64,000 nucleotides of DNA from Sphingobacterium multivorum (GTDB taxonomy: Bacteria > Bacteroidota > Bacteroidia > Sphingobacteriales > Sphingobacteriaceae): assembly GCF_039511225.1 (NCBI RefSeq), contig NZ_CP154261.1, positions 2,356,001 to 2,420,000 of the forward strand, given 5' to 3'. The notes below the pieces were generated by a model that worked only from the letters and a program-made list of their open reading frames with translations, had not been told where the DNA came from and made no database searches. The translations under genes and the position numbers were made by a program. Shown one piece after another: positions 44,263 through 52,298 of the stretch; positions within the stretch are counted from its first letter, which is position 1; the number at the start of each line of letters is the position of its first letter.

Positions 44263-45261
44263 TTAATAAAATCTTCTAATACCAATAATCTCACGAACTT
44301 CTTTCAGGGTCTTGCGTGCGGACTCGCTTGCTTTTTCAGCGCCCATTTTTGCAACTTTAGCAATGTATGCATCATCGTTTGATATTTCTTCAATACGGGA
44401 GCGTACATCGTTGGTGGCAAGGACCATATCTTCGGCCAATTGCTTTTTGAAATCACCATAACGAATTTCACATTTGTTATAGAGTTCATCAAAATGCTGT
44501 AATGTGTCTGCAGTAGATACGACCTTCATTAAGTCAAAAAGATTTTGGATAGCTTCAGGTTTAGGCTGGTTCATCTCCGTCGGGCCTGAATCCGATACTG
44601 CGCGCATCACCTTTTTACGAATTACGGTTTCACTATCCGATAGATAAATACAATCAGCTTCACCGTTAGATTTACCCATTTTTCCTTGGCCTGCAAGTCC
44701 AGGAACTTTCACCAATTTGTCAGAATAGGAGAACGCAAATGCCTCTTTAAAATAATCTACATTATATAAGCGATTGAAGCGATTACCAAAAGTCCGCGTC
44801 ATCTCCAAATGTTGTTCCTGATCTTTTCCTACAGGGACTTTTGTACCATGATGAATCAAGATATCACAGGCCATCAAAACCGGATAAGTCAATAAACCAG
44901 CGTTAACATTGTCGGGATTGCTTCTAACTTTATCTTTAAAAGCTGTAGCGCGTTCAAGCTCGCCGAGATAGGCGTTCATATTCATGTATAGATAGAGTTC
45001 CGCGACTTCTGGAACATCTGATTGAACGTAAATAGTCGATTTTTCAGGGTCTATTCCTGCTGCTAAATATTCAACAATAACTTGGCGAACCGTTCCCTGA
45101 AGTCCATGAGGAGTGGGGTGGGTCGTTAGTGAATGTAAATCCGCAATGAAAAAAAAGCAATTATATTCGTTTTGCATTTTCACAAAATTGCTCAATGCGC
45201 CGTAATAATTTCCTAAATGTAATTTTCCGGTACTTCTGATACCGCTAACAACTGTTTCCAT
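44263..45261 (-). CDS. trpS: tryptophanyl-tRNA synthetase
   Basis: Charges tRNA-Trp. 332 residues, the normal bacterial length. The class I HIGH equivalent is STGKLHLGNYYG (residues 10-21), KDQEQHLEMTR is the tryptophan/ATP region, and the KMSKS equivalent is GKMGKSNG (about residue 200), with the common glycine variant. LTYPVLMACDILIHHG is strongly conserved. It heads a two-gene minus-strand unit with the deoxynucleoside kinase. A weak -7 candidate (TAAATTCG) lies 7 nt before the ATG. Confidence 0.95.
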   Translation of the reverse strand: METVVSGIRSTGKLHLGNYYGALSNFVKMQNEYNCFFFIADLHSLTTHPTPHGLQGTVRQVIVEYLAAGIDPEKSTIYVQSDVPEVAELYLYMNMNAYLGELERATAFKDKVRSNPDNVNAGLLTYPVLMACDILIHHGTKVPVGKDQEQHLEMTRTFGNRFNRLYNVDYFKEAFAFSYSDKLVKVPGLAGQGKMGKSNGEADCIYLSDSETVIRKKVMRAVSDSGPTEMNQPKPEAIQNLFDLMKVVSTADTLQHFDELYNKCEIRYGDFKKQLAEDMVLATNDVRSRIEEISNDDAYIAKVAKMGAEKASESARKTLKEVREIIGIRRFY

Positions 45262-45337
45262 ATTGCTGCGAATTTACGCATAAATTTGACAAAGTCGAAT
45301 TAAATTCGGTCGCTGCCCGCCTTTTATAGGAATTGCT

Positions 45338-46150
45338 TTATTTTTTCAATTTTTTAGCTTCATTCCAATAAACGTCCATTTCTGCTAAACTCATTTCCTG
45401 CAGTTGCTGCTTATTTTCGGCTGCTTTTTGTTCCAAATAGGTGAAGCGTGCAATGAATTTTTTGTTGGTACGTTCAAGCGCATTTTCGGGGTTTATACCC
45501 ATATGCCGTGCATAATTTATCAAGGAGAATAAGAGGTCGCCAAATTCGCCTTCCGCTTTTTCCTGATCCATTGGAAGTGCTGTCTCTAGATTAAATTCAG
45601 CTTTAAATTCGGCCAGTTCTTCCTCTACTTTTTCCCATACTTGTTTCTTATCTTCCCAGTCAAAGCCGACACCGCGCACTTTATCTTGAATACGATACGC
45701 CTTCACCAATGCCGGCAGACCTTTCGGGACACCGGAAAGAACAGATGTGTTGCCTTCTTTGAGCTTGATTGTTTCCCAATTGGATTTGACTTGATCTTCT
45801 GTATCGGCATTGGTGTTACCGTAGATGTGGGGATGCCGCGTAATCAATTTATCACAGATTGCATTAAGTACGTCTACGATATTGAACTGTCCCTCTTCTT
45901 CGGCAATGCGCGCATAGAATACAAGGTGCATCAAGACGTCACCAAGTTCTTTTTTTATTTCGGGATAATCTTTTTCCAAAATGGCATCGGTCAATTCATA
46001 CATTTCCTCCATCGTCAAATGGCGAAGGGTTTCCATGGTCTGTTTCTTATCCCAAGGACATTCAATCCGTAAGGTATATAAGACATCGAGTAATCGTTGA
46101 AATGCCAATTGAGGTGTATGCTGATAAGCTGGTGCTGCTAGATTTGCCAT
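45338..46150 (-). CDS. mazG: nucleoside triphosphate pyrophosphohydrolase MazG
   Basis: Hydrolyses NTPs/dNTPs to monophosphates and pyrophosphate, cleaning damaged or regulatory nucleotides. The 270-residue protein is the full two-domain form. The N-terminal domain has CPWDKKQTMETLRHLTMEEMYELTDAI and KKELGDVLMHLVFYARIAEEEG (EExxE and ExxD metal ligands); the C-terminal domain has VEEELAEFKAEF and EGEFGDLLFSLINYARH. LKKRLENTNKKF-like ERTNKKFIARF closes it. Expressed alone from a promoter box at 46172-46179. Confidence 0.94.
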   Translation of the reverse strand: MANLAAPAYQHTPQLAFQRLLDVLYTLRIECPWDKKQTMETLRHLTMEEMYELTDAILEKDYPEIKKELGDVLMHLVFYARIAEEEGQFNIVDVLNAICDKLITRHPHIYGNTNADTEDQVKSNWETIKLKEGNTSVLSGVPKGLPALVKAYRIQDKVRGVGFDWEDKKQVWEKVEEELAEFKAEFNLETALPMDQEKAEGEFGDLLFSLINYARHMGINPENALERTNKKFIARFTYLEQKAAENKQQLQEMSLAEMDVYWNEAKKLKK

Positions 46151-46171
46151 ATTTCATCGTGTTTGGTAGCA

Positions 46172-46179
46172 CAAAAGTA
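46172..46179 (-). promoter_or_regulatory. -7 box of the mazG promoter
   Basis: Minus strand TACTTTTG, 21 bp before the ATG of mazG, an exact TAnnTTTG match. No TTG sits at the proper -33 distance. Confidence 0.55.
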
Positions 46180-46293
46180 GACATATGATTTTGAATAAAC
46201 TATTTCAACTTGCGGAAAACAAAACCCTTTTGTCAATCGTTTTATAATAAATTATAAAAATTAGAATTTAGATCGGATTTAGAACAATCAACT

Positions 46294-46593
46294 ATGGAAA
46301 GAATGCATGGATACTCCTCTGCAAGTGTTGCCTTGGAAAAGTTAAACAACTTAGGTTACACAATAGACTATAATATCGAATTTGACGATTTGTTGGCTCA
46401 TGCTGATGAGTATAAAATTGACTACTTATTTCGCTACGAAGGGGCGTCAGATCCTGATGATGAATCGACTGTATATGGTATCAGCAAAAATTCAGGACAG
46501 AAAGGCGTTTTTGTTGCTGGCAATTTATCTTTAATTGAAGGTAAAAAGCGCGATATTCTATTACAATTAGAGCTTAGGGAACGGGAGCGGTAG
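46294..46593 (+). CDS. small conserved Bacteroidota protein (often mislabelled PRPP synthetase-like)
   Basis: A 99-residue cytosolic protein. ALEKLNNLGYTIDYNIEFDDL, then YLFRYEGASDPDDESTVYGISKNSGQKGVFVAGN, match from memory a widespread short Bacteroidota family that is sometimes called 'phosphoribosylpyrophosphate synthetase', although it is far too short and lacks any PRPP motif. Function unknown. It is followed 4 bp later by another unknown gene, so the two are likely coexpressed. Upstream is the divergent mazG. Confidence 0.72.
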   Translation: MERMHGYSSASVALEKLNNLGYTIDYNIEFDDLLAHADEYKIDYLFRYEGASDPDDESTVYGISKNSGQKGVFVAGNLSLIEGKKRDILLQLELRERER

Positions 46594-46597
46594 TCTT

Positions 46598-47122
46598 ATG
46601 GGAAAAAATGAAATGGAAACCACCGAGCGGCTTGAGCAGCTTAAACTTTGGGCCCTGAAACGGGATGGTAGAGATGCGGCAGCGGAATATCATGATCTCG
46701 GGTCAGATCGTTGGTTGCAGGTGTATAGAAATGAAGCACTCAACCTGATGAAAGCAGGCGCCTACGACAAAGGGTCGAGGCTGTTTGAGTCTTATGTTGA
46801 GGTTCACTACCCACATGAACTGGAAAAATTGATTGGCAAATTGGAGCGTAGTTACGACAGTTTACAGCGATTTAGCCCAGGATTGCTTGAAGATGGATTC
46901 TATAATCTTGTTTTGGGTGATATTCCTTTGTTTATGGCAGGTACGATCGTCGTTTTGCTTCGAGCCAAAGAGTCTGATTTTCCGGCCGTTTATAATAATG
47001 ATGCCGATGCCGACATGCGAAGCTCTCCAAATTGGCTTATACTGCAGTCAAACAGCGCTATTTGGGTGGATATGCACCAAACCGCATTAAATAATATTCA
47101 CTACCCGGATAAAATTCTTTAG
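46598..47122 (+). CDS. hypothetical cytosolic protein
   Basis: 174 residues, no family recognised. No signal peptide or membrane segment. The first two thirds are helical and charged (RLEQLKLWALKRDGRDAAAEYHDLGSDRW-type start, then LMKAGAYDKGSRLFESYVEVHYPHELEKL, which has a TPR-like look). The C-terminal third is more hydrophobic. The ATG at 46598 comes 4 bp after the upstream stop; a second ATG at 46613 is possible. It probably forms a two-gene unit ending at an AT-rich hairpin at 47155-47188. Confidence 0.6.
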   Translation: MGKNEMETTERLEQLKLWALKRDGRDAAAEYHDLGSDRWLQVYRNEALNLMKAGAYDKGSRLFESYVEVHYPHELEKLIGKLERSYDSLQRFSPGLLEDGFYNLVLGDIPLFMAGTIVVLLRAKESDFPAVYNNDADADMRSSPNWLILQSNSAIWVDMHQTALNNIHYPDKIL

Positions 47123-47154
47123 TCTGGCAAAATTTTTGTAGCCGATTATATTAA

Positions 47155-47188
47155 AAAAAAGGAAAACTGACTAGGTTGTTCCTTTTTT
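47155..47188 (+). terminator. AT-rich candidate terminator
   Basis: AAAAAAGGAA pairs with TTCCTTTTTT around a 14-nt loop. The stem has few GC pairs, so this is a moderate call. Confidence 0.5.
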
Positions 47189-47229
47189 GGATTTTTATTG
47201 AATTATAAACCCATTTTAAATTTTATTTT

Positions 47230-47913
47230 ATGATGTTGTACATCGGCATTTTTGCTGTTATCGTTGTAGCTTGCGTGTTTTTTTCTCTTATGATGATGAA
47301 AAAGCAAAAGGAGATGGCCAAAAAATATGAAGGTGAATCCGGGATTGGCCTAGCTCCAGGCGTAAAAGATGAATTGTTAAATGATGAATTTAGCGAATTA
47401 AGAAAACAATTGAACGGCGCTCCAATCGACGCCTTTACGCAATGCGCGTATATTGCAACGGTTGGGGATAAAGTTGCTTCGGCTGCGGCAACAGCAGCGA
47501 AGACTGTTGCTTGGGCGGCTGTAGGAGTAAAGGCTCGGTACAATGAACGGGATAACGCTTCTTATCTGGTGCTTAGCAACAACGAATTGCATTACGTATT
47601 TTTTGATGAGGGGGAGGTGAGAGACCATTTGGTTTTCGATCATGAAACCTTGCTCAATGCACGGACTGCGCAGATTACAAATGCCGAAAAGGTAACGCGT
47701 ATGGGCTCCGTTATGGGCTTGAAACCTAAGAAAATGCATCTTGACCTCAATGGAAATGGGCTCGATATCATGTATTATGGCACTGTTCAGCGTATGCCGC
47801 ATGGTATTATTTCTCCAGGTTCAGGTATGTTTGAAACGCAAGCCAAGCTCCAATTGATGGGGCGTTTGTTTTTGGATAGATTATATAAAAAATATCCGCA
47901 GCTACAGAACTAA
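47230..47913 (+). CDS. membrane-anchored protein of unknown function
   Basis: 227 residues with one N-terminal membrane helix (about 3-23) followed by a basic stretch (MMKKQKEMAKKY) that suggests the soluble part stays in the cytoplasm. That part contains an alanine-rich helix (KVASAAATAAKTVAWAAVGVKARY) and then beta-rich sequence (NNELHYVFFDEGEVRDHLVFDHETLL, MHLDLNGNGLDIMYYG), which could be a PH-like domain, though this is a guess. No catalytic motif. It stands alone behind a candidate terminator. Confidence 0.6.
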   Translation: MMLYIGIFAVIVVACVFFSLMMMKKQKEMAKKYEGESGIGLAPGVKDELLNDEFSELRKQLNGAPIDAFTQCAYIATVGDKVASAAATAAKTVAWAAVGVKARYNERDNASYLVLSNNELHYVFFDEGEVRDHLVFDHETLLNARTAQITNAEKVTRMGSVMGLKPKKMHLDLNGNGLDIMYYGTVQRMPHGIISPGSGMFETQAKLQLMGRLFLDRLYKKYPQLQN

Positions 47914-48022
47914 CCCGTCTAGAAATGTCATTTTAGTTTCGTTTTAAATGAAGTAAATGTCCGCTTCTGCTTTATTCCGCGTTGCTTTTAGTAAATTGTA
48001 TTTATCATAAAATTTGTAGCAT

Positions 48023-48772
48023 ATGAAAATTTTAGCAGATAAAGTAGCTTTGGTAACGGGAGCTGGTTCGGGGATCGGACTGGCTGTTGCAATGGCTTAC
48101 GGTAAAGAAGGAGCAAAGGTCGTTGTCTCAGATATCAATGAGCAAGCTGGCCAGGAAACAGTAAAACAAATTGAATCTCTGGGAGGAGAGGCTGCGTTCT
48201 TTAAAGCAGATAGCTCATCTCCTGCTGACAATGAGACGTTGGTAGCTTTTGCAGTCAAAACATTTGGTCGGCTCGATATCGCCTGTAACAACGCGGGTAT
48301 TGGGGGAGAGGCTGCTCTAACTGGAGAGTATAGTCTAGATGGCTGGAAAAAAGTTATCGATATTAATTTCAATGGCGTATTTTATGGCTGTAAATATCAG
48401 CTGGAGGCGATGGAAAAAAATGGAGGCGGAGTTATTGTGAATATGGCTTCCATTCATGGTACTGTTGCTGCTCCAATGTCAAGTGCCTATACTGCAGCCA
48501 AACATGCTGTTGTGGGATTGACAAAGAATATTGGTGCAGAATATGGTCAAAAAAATATTCGTTGCAATGCGGTTGGACCTGGCTATATTGATACCCCTTT
48601 ATTGGCGAAGTTGGATAAAGAACATATCAATGCATTAATTAGTAAACACCCTATTGGACGTTTGGGAAAGGCCGAGGAAGTCGCTGAACTGGTTCTTTTC
48701 CTAAGTTCGGATAAATCATCCTTTATGACAGGAGGGTACTATTTAGTTGATGGTGGATATACCGCTGTTTAA
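48023..48772 (+). CDS. short-chain dehydrogenase/reductase
   Basis: A classical SDR of 249 residues, cytosolic. The cofactor loop TGAGSGIG (residues 12-19), VVSDIN after strand 2 (aspartate, hence probably NAD), NNAGIGG, the catalytic serine in MASIH and YTAAKH (Tyr and Lys spaced by three) are all there, as is PGYIDTPLL. It resembles glucose-1-dehydrogenase / 3-oxoacyl reductase-like SDRs; the substrate is unknown. It is not linked to the polyketide operon 6 kb downstream. It ends at a strong bidirectional terminator. Confidence 0.92.
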   Translation: MKILADKVALVTGAGSGIGLAVAMAYGKEGAKVVVSDINEQAGQETVKQIESLGGEAAFFKADSSSPADNETLVAFAVKTFGRLDIACNNAGIGGEAALTGEYSLDGWKKVIDINFNGVFYGCKYQLEAMEKNGGGVIVNMASIHGTVAAPMSSAYTAAKHAVVGLTKNIGAEYGQKNIRCNAVGPGYIDTPLLAKLDKEHINALISKHPIGRLGKAEEVAELVLFLSSDKSSFMTGGYYLVDGGYTAV

Positions 48773-48787
48773 CAGAGGTCGTTTAAT

Positions 48788-48821
48788 AAAAACGGGGATC
48801 CAAAGCTGGATCCCCGTTTTT
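48788..48821. terminator. bidirectional terminator between the SDR and the sulfatase operon
   Basis: AAAAACGGGGATCCA and its exact complement enclose an AAGC loop, with A-run and T-run flanks in both directions. Confidence 0.88.
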
Positions 48822-48985
48822 ATTATAATTGAGTTGACGATGGTTGGCAGCAGGTCCATATCATCCATTAAAATAATAACGGTGTTTGGAGGTGGAGCCG
48901 GTTTATTCCCATCTGTAATGGAAGCTGCAGAAGCGTCAAGGGTAAATAAGAATGGTATAAACGAAAATAGATGCTTTAAATCCAT
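48822..48985 (-). pseudogene. truncated start of a second sulfatase gene
   Basis: An ATG at 48985, 13 bp after the stop of the intact sulfatase, opens a frame with a signal peptide (MDLKHLFSFIPFLFTLDASA), a short linker and PPPNTVIILMDDM. The last block matches the metal-binding start of S1 sulfatases (compare RPNIVFILTDDF in the intact neighbour, with the same DD pair). After about residue 43 the similarity ends (DLLPTIVNSIII) and the frame runs into the terminator at 48788-48821. The formylglycine motif and everything after it are missing. I read this as the leftover 5' end of a deleted sulfatase gene. Confidence 0.55.
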
Positions 48986-48998
48986 CGCTTGTATTTAA

Positions 48999-50558
48999 TT
49001 ATTTAACGGTTAAGTGTTCTTGCTTGAGGACCTGCTGAAAAGCGGGTCTTGTTGCATCATCATCGCTTGCTTCGGCTTTTAGTTTAGTCAGCTTTTTCTT
49101 CAACCGGGCAATTTCTTTGACATATTTTTTGTCCAGAATGGCATTGTGTGTTTCCATGGGGTCCTGTTGTAGATCGTAGAATTCCCAGGCTGGTGCTGTT
49201 GTTTTGGAATCACTACCTGTCATTTCTAAGGGCTGTCCGTAAAAATAAATCAGTTTGTAACGTTCATCACGGACTCCAAGGTGGGCAGGGCGTATTGGTG
49301 CATGTTGCCAGTAACGGTAATATAGGGCAGACCGCCATGCTTTGGATGTATTTCCTTTGAGGTTATTCCGGAAGCTTTCACCTTGGATGTAAGCGGGTTT
49401 TTTGATGCCGGCATAGTCTGCAAATAGCGCAGCGAAATCGATATTTAGAATCATATCGTCTAATCGACTACCCGCTTTGATTTCTTTGGGGTAGCTGATT
49501 ACAAAAGGCATGCGCAGTGATTCTTCGTACATGAGACGTTTATCCATGAAATTGTGTTCTCCCAAGAAGTAACCTTGATCGGAAGCTAGGATCACAACGG
49601 TATTTTCGTCCAAATTTGCGATTTTAAGGTAATGCATAATTTTTCCCAGATTATCATCAATCCCAGCGACGCAACGCAGATAATCTTTGATGAACTTTTG
49701 GTAGATCTTTTTGCGAGCTTCTAAAGGGTCCATTCCTTTTGTTGAAAACGGAAGCTCGGGATAAGATGTCCAAAAGGGACCAACGGAAGCTTGCTCATAA
49801 CGGCGGCCAAGCTCTTCCAAGGGTTGGCCTTCAAAAGAGCGTCCAGTCGTGATTGCTCCTGAGTCCAAAAATGTAGGAGGATAAGGAAACTCCACATCTT
49901 TATAGTAATCTTTGAATCGCTCAGCAAAATCAAAGGGTTCATGGGTCGCCTTGTAATGACACATTAAAAAGAAGGGTTTGTCTGGGTCGCGTGATTTTAA
50001 CCAGTCCAGACTCATCGTTGTGGTGATATCATCAACATAGCCTTCGTAAGGTGTGCCAGCCTCTTCTTTATCATTCCAGTTGTCTTTAGAGAGGTAAGTC
50101 GGGTTATGATAAACACCGTGCCCAGGAAGAACTTTAAAATCGTCAAATCCACTTGGCCTTTTTTTCAGGTGCCATTTTCCAAAAACAGCAGTTTGGTAGC
50201 CTGCATGGTGCAGATCCTTAGCGATGTTTTCCTTATTGGGATCCAATGCATCTTCAAGTGTGTAAACTTGGTTTTTATTACTGTACTGTCCTGTCAGTAT
50301 GGTTGCACGGCTAGGGGTGCAAATGGAATTTGTACAGAAGGTATTATTTAGCACCGCCCCTTGACTGGCTAATTTTTCAATATTCGGATTTTTGACAAAA
50401 TCTTTTAAAATACCACCGTATACGCCCCATGCCTGGGCCGTGAAATCGTCCGTCAGGATAAAGACGATATTGGGTCGTTGTGTTGCGTTGTTCTTTTTCT
50501 GTGCTTGTGAAAAAATGGGCAAGAGGCCGCAGAGGAGCAATACTAATTTTTTATTCAT
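48999..50558 (-). CDS. exported S1-family sulfatase
   Basis: Removes sulfate esters from a carbohydrate, in the periplasm or at the surface. 519 residues with a signal peptide ending SQAQ. N-terminal metal ligands are in FILTDDF (D37-D38), and the formylglycine site is C80 in SICTPSRATILTG, a cysteine-type CxPSR motif that needs an anaerobic or oxygen-dependent maturase not seen in the window. GKWHLKKRPSGFD, HYKATHEPF and ASDQGYFLGEHNFMDKRLMYEES complete the active site. The pattern resembles N-acetylglucosamine-6-sulfatase-like subfamilies, but the substrate is not settled. Followed by a sulfatase remnant. Confidence 0.93.
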   Translation of the reverse strand: MNKKLVLLLCGLLPIFSQAQKKNNATQRPNIVFILTDDFTAQAWGVYGGILKDFVKNPNIEKLASQGAVLNNTFCTNSICTPSRATILTGQYSNKNQVYTLEDALDPNKENIAKDLHHAGYQTAVFGKWHLKKRPSGFDDFKVLPGHGVYHNPTYLSKDNWNDKEEAGTPYEGYVDDITTTMSLDWLKSRDPDKPFFLMCHYKATHEPFDFAERFKDYYKDVEFPYPPTFLDSGAITTGRSFEGQPLEELGRRYEQASVGPFWTSYPELPFSTKGMDPLEARKKIYQKFIKDYLRCVAGIDDNLGKIMHYLKIANLDENTVVILASDQGYFLGEHNFMDKRLMYEESLRMPFVISYPKEIKAGSRLDDMILNIDFAALFADYAGIKKPAYIQGESFRNNLKGNTSKAWRSALYYRYWQHAPIRPAHLGVRDERYKLIYFYGQPLEMTGSDSKTTAPAWEFYDLQQDPMETHNAILDKKYVKEIARLKKKLTKLKAEASDDDATRPAFQQVLKQEHLTVK

Positions 50559-50710
50559 GTGAATTCAGCGATATATGAGTCGACGAATTGAGTATACCGG
50601 ATTACGATAATTGCTATAATCGTTCGTCTTGGTCTAGTTCTGTCTATTTGATTGTAGACAAATCTACTCTTTATAGACTACTATATCGCGAATAAACTGT
50701 AATAAATATG

Positions 50711-51292
50711 TTAGTCATCGACACCTTTTCCATCGAGAATATGCTGGTAGTATTTTTCGATCCTTGCCTCGCGAGTTTTCACTTGTTTTGCCTGGTTAAA
50801 GTAGAATAGATATCCTTTTTGCCGACCAGGCGTAAGTGATTGAAAGGCTTTTTGGAGCAAAGGGTCTTCCAGTAAGGCGCGCTTAAATTCTTCTGGTACA
50901 GGGTAATCTGCAGCTTTTCGCATGTCCACTTTCTTACCTGATTTTTCAATTTCGATGGCCTCCTGAATATATGCCGATATCACCTCTCTTAATGATTCAA
51001 TCTGTTCAACAGTGGTGAATCTAAGCTGTCTGGCCGATTGAACATTTTCGGTTTGCTGGATCAATATATTTTTGGGATCTTTTAATAATGCACCTTTGTG
51101 GAATAGCAGCGCACAGTATTCTTTAAAGCCGTGTATCAATACGACATTTTTACCTTCAAATGTATAACAAGGGTGCATCCATTTATAATCCTCTTGCAGT
51201 GTTTTGTTGCCACGGACAATTTCTCTCAACAGATTGAATTCTTCATTCCATCTTGTCGCATTTTCAAAAAAATGTTCAATTTTTGGATTCAT
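50711..51292 (-). CDS. DUF1801 plus YdeI/OmdA C-terminal region protein
   Basis: 193 residues, cytosolic. The N-terminal part (about 15-120) is DUF1801-like: LREIVRGNKTLQEDYKWMHPCYTFEGKNVVLIHGFKEYCALLFHKGALLKDP. The C-terminal end (PVPEEFKRALLEDPLLQKAFQSLTPGRQKGYLFYFNQAKQVKTREARIEKY) is the helical YdeI/OmdA tail. Function is not established in the family. It follows the SRPBCC gene by 11 bp and so is the third gene of the ArsR-led unit. Another OmdA-family gene lies at 12232-12822. Confidence 0.84.
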   Translation of the reverse strand: MNPKIEHFFENATRWNEEFNLLREIVRGNKTLQEDYKWMHPCYTFEGKNVVLIHGFKEYCALLFHKGALLKDPKNILIQQTENVQSARQLRFTTVEQIESLREVISAYIQEAIEIEKSGKKVDMRKAADYPVPEEFKRALLEDPLLQKAFQSLTPGRQKGYLFYFNQAKQVKTREARIEKYYQHILDGKGVDD

Positions 51293-51303
51293 AATGTAGT
51301 GCT

Positions 51304-51768
51304 TTAGGTAAGTTTGGAAAGAATTTCTTGTAATCTGTTGTGCGCCATATTGATTCCTTGCGCAAAAGGCATCTGTAGCAGCTGGTTTCTAAACGCGACC
51401 GACTGAAATATAATATGGATGTGAAGCCTGCTACGTTCTGCACCTATTTTTTCAAATGTTAAATATTCCAATTGTACGGGAAATGTACTGTTTTCCATTT
51501 CAAACGTCCGTGTGATACGTTGATTGGGCAGGAATTCGTGTATCGTTCCATTTGCTTTGAACATGACCTGGCCATTATGGGAAGTTTCAAACGCATAGGA
51601 GCCATGCGTTTTATTTTCCAATTTCAGGACTTTGGTTCCCATCCACTGTTCAAAAATTTCGGGATCCTCGTATGCTTTGAAGAGCAGTTCAACAGGTAAA
51701 TCGAACTCTCTTGTAATGACAATCTCCTGTTTATTATCCTCAGCCTGGACGTTGGTTTTTACCTCCAT
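51304..51768 (-). CDS. SRPBCC (AHSA1-like) domain protein
   Basis: A 154-residue START/Bet v1-like fold with a hydrophobic ligand pocket: ITREFDLPVELLFKAYEDPEIFEQWMG, then GSYAFETSHNGQVMFKANGTIHEFLPNQRITRTFEM. AHSA1-like proteins of this kind are typically encoded next to ArsR regulators, as here, and their ligand is generally unknown. The ATG at 51768 sits one base after the ArsR stop codon (TAA-T-ATG), so a longer frame starting at 51858 inside arsR is rejected. Confidence 0.88.
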   Translation of the reverse strand: MEVKTNVQAEDNKQEIVITREFDLPVELLFKAYEDPEIFEQWMGTKVLKLENKTHGSYAFETSHNGQVMFKANGTIHEFLPNQRITRTFEMENSTFPVQLEYLTFEKIGAERSRLHIHIIFQSVAFRNQLLQMPFAQGINMAHNRLQEILSKLT

Positions 51769-51769
51769 A

Positions 51770-52090
51770 TTATTTGTTCTTGTAGTTTTGCATAATAGCT
51801 TCCAATTTATTGAATCTGTCATCCCACATTTGACGAAAAGGTTCGATGAAATCTGCAATTTCTTTCATCTTCGTTGGGTTGAGTTGATAGTATATCTCAC
51901 GTCCATTTTGTTGAGACTTTAATAACTCACATGTCGTCAATATTTGTAAATGTTTTGAAACTGTCGGCCTTGCGGTGTTGAAGTTGGCTGCAATTGCACC
52001 TGCAGTCATGGCTTGTGAGGCCAAAAGAAGTAAGATCGCTCTTCTTGTTGGATCTGCTATAGCTTGGAAAACATCTCGTCTTAAGTTCAT
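51770..52090 (-). CDS. ArsR-family transcriptional regulator
   Basis: A 106-residue winged-helix repressor: [20 protein letters not shown] start, [48 protein letters not shown] as helix-turn-helix and wing. No CxC or other metal site is visible, so it belongs to the metal-independent SdpR-like group that controls a neighbouring SRPBCC gene. It heads the three-gene operon 52090-50711 and probably represses itself through the inverted repeats at 52105-52135. Confidence 0.92.
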   Translation of the reverse strand: MNLRRDVFQAIADPTRRAILLLLASQAMTAGAIAANFNTARPTVSKHLQILTTCELLKSQQNGREIYYQLNPTKMKEIADFIEPFRQMWDDRFNKLEAIMQNYKNK

Positions 52091-52104
52091 TTTGAAGTCA
52101 TTTG

Positions 52105-52135
52105 ACTACGAATATACGTGTAGTTATTTAGCTAC
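52105..52135 (-). promoter_or_regulatory. inverted-repeat operator candidate of the ArsR operon
   Basis: ACTAC-N10-GTAGT (52105-52124) overlaps GTAG-N8-CTAC (52120-52135). The site lies between the arsR start codon and a minus-strand AATATTTGC -7-like box at about 52136-52144, where a repressor would block transcription. Confidence 0.5.
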
Positions 52136-52298
52136 GCAAATATTTTTTACATTTCTGCGGAGAAAATCGGTGGGCAGAAAAGGAGATGACGAATAAGAAT
52201 TCTTTCCTGGCGGATTTAAAATGAAAACAATCGAGAATTAAACCTACGGATCAATGTTTGGCGATTAATGCTAAATTAGGGTAATTAATTATAACAAG

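Noticed and set aside
48023..48772. The SDR as missing ketoreductase of the polyketide operon
   Set aside because: It is 6 kb away with its own terminator and several unrelated transcription units between, so there is no positional support.
51769..51858. Longer start for the SRPBCC protein overlapping the ArsR gene
   Set aside because: The extra 30 codons lie within arsR, and the ATG at 51768 follows the arsR stop by one base, the usual coupled arrangement.
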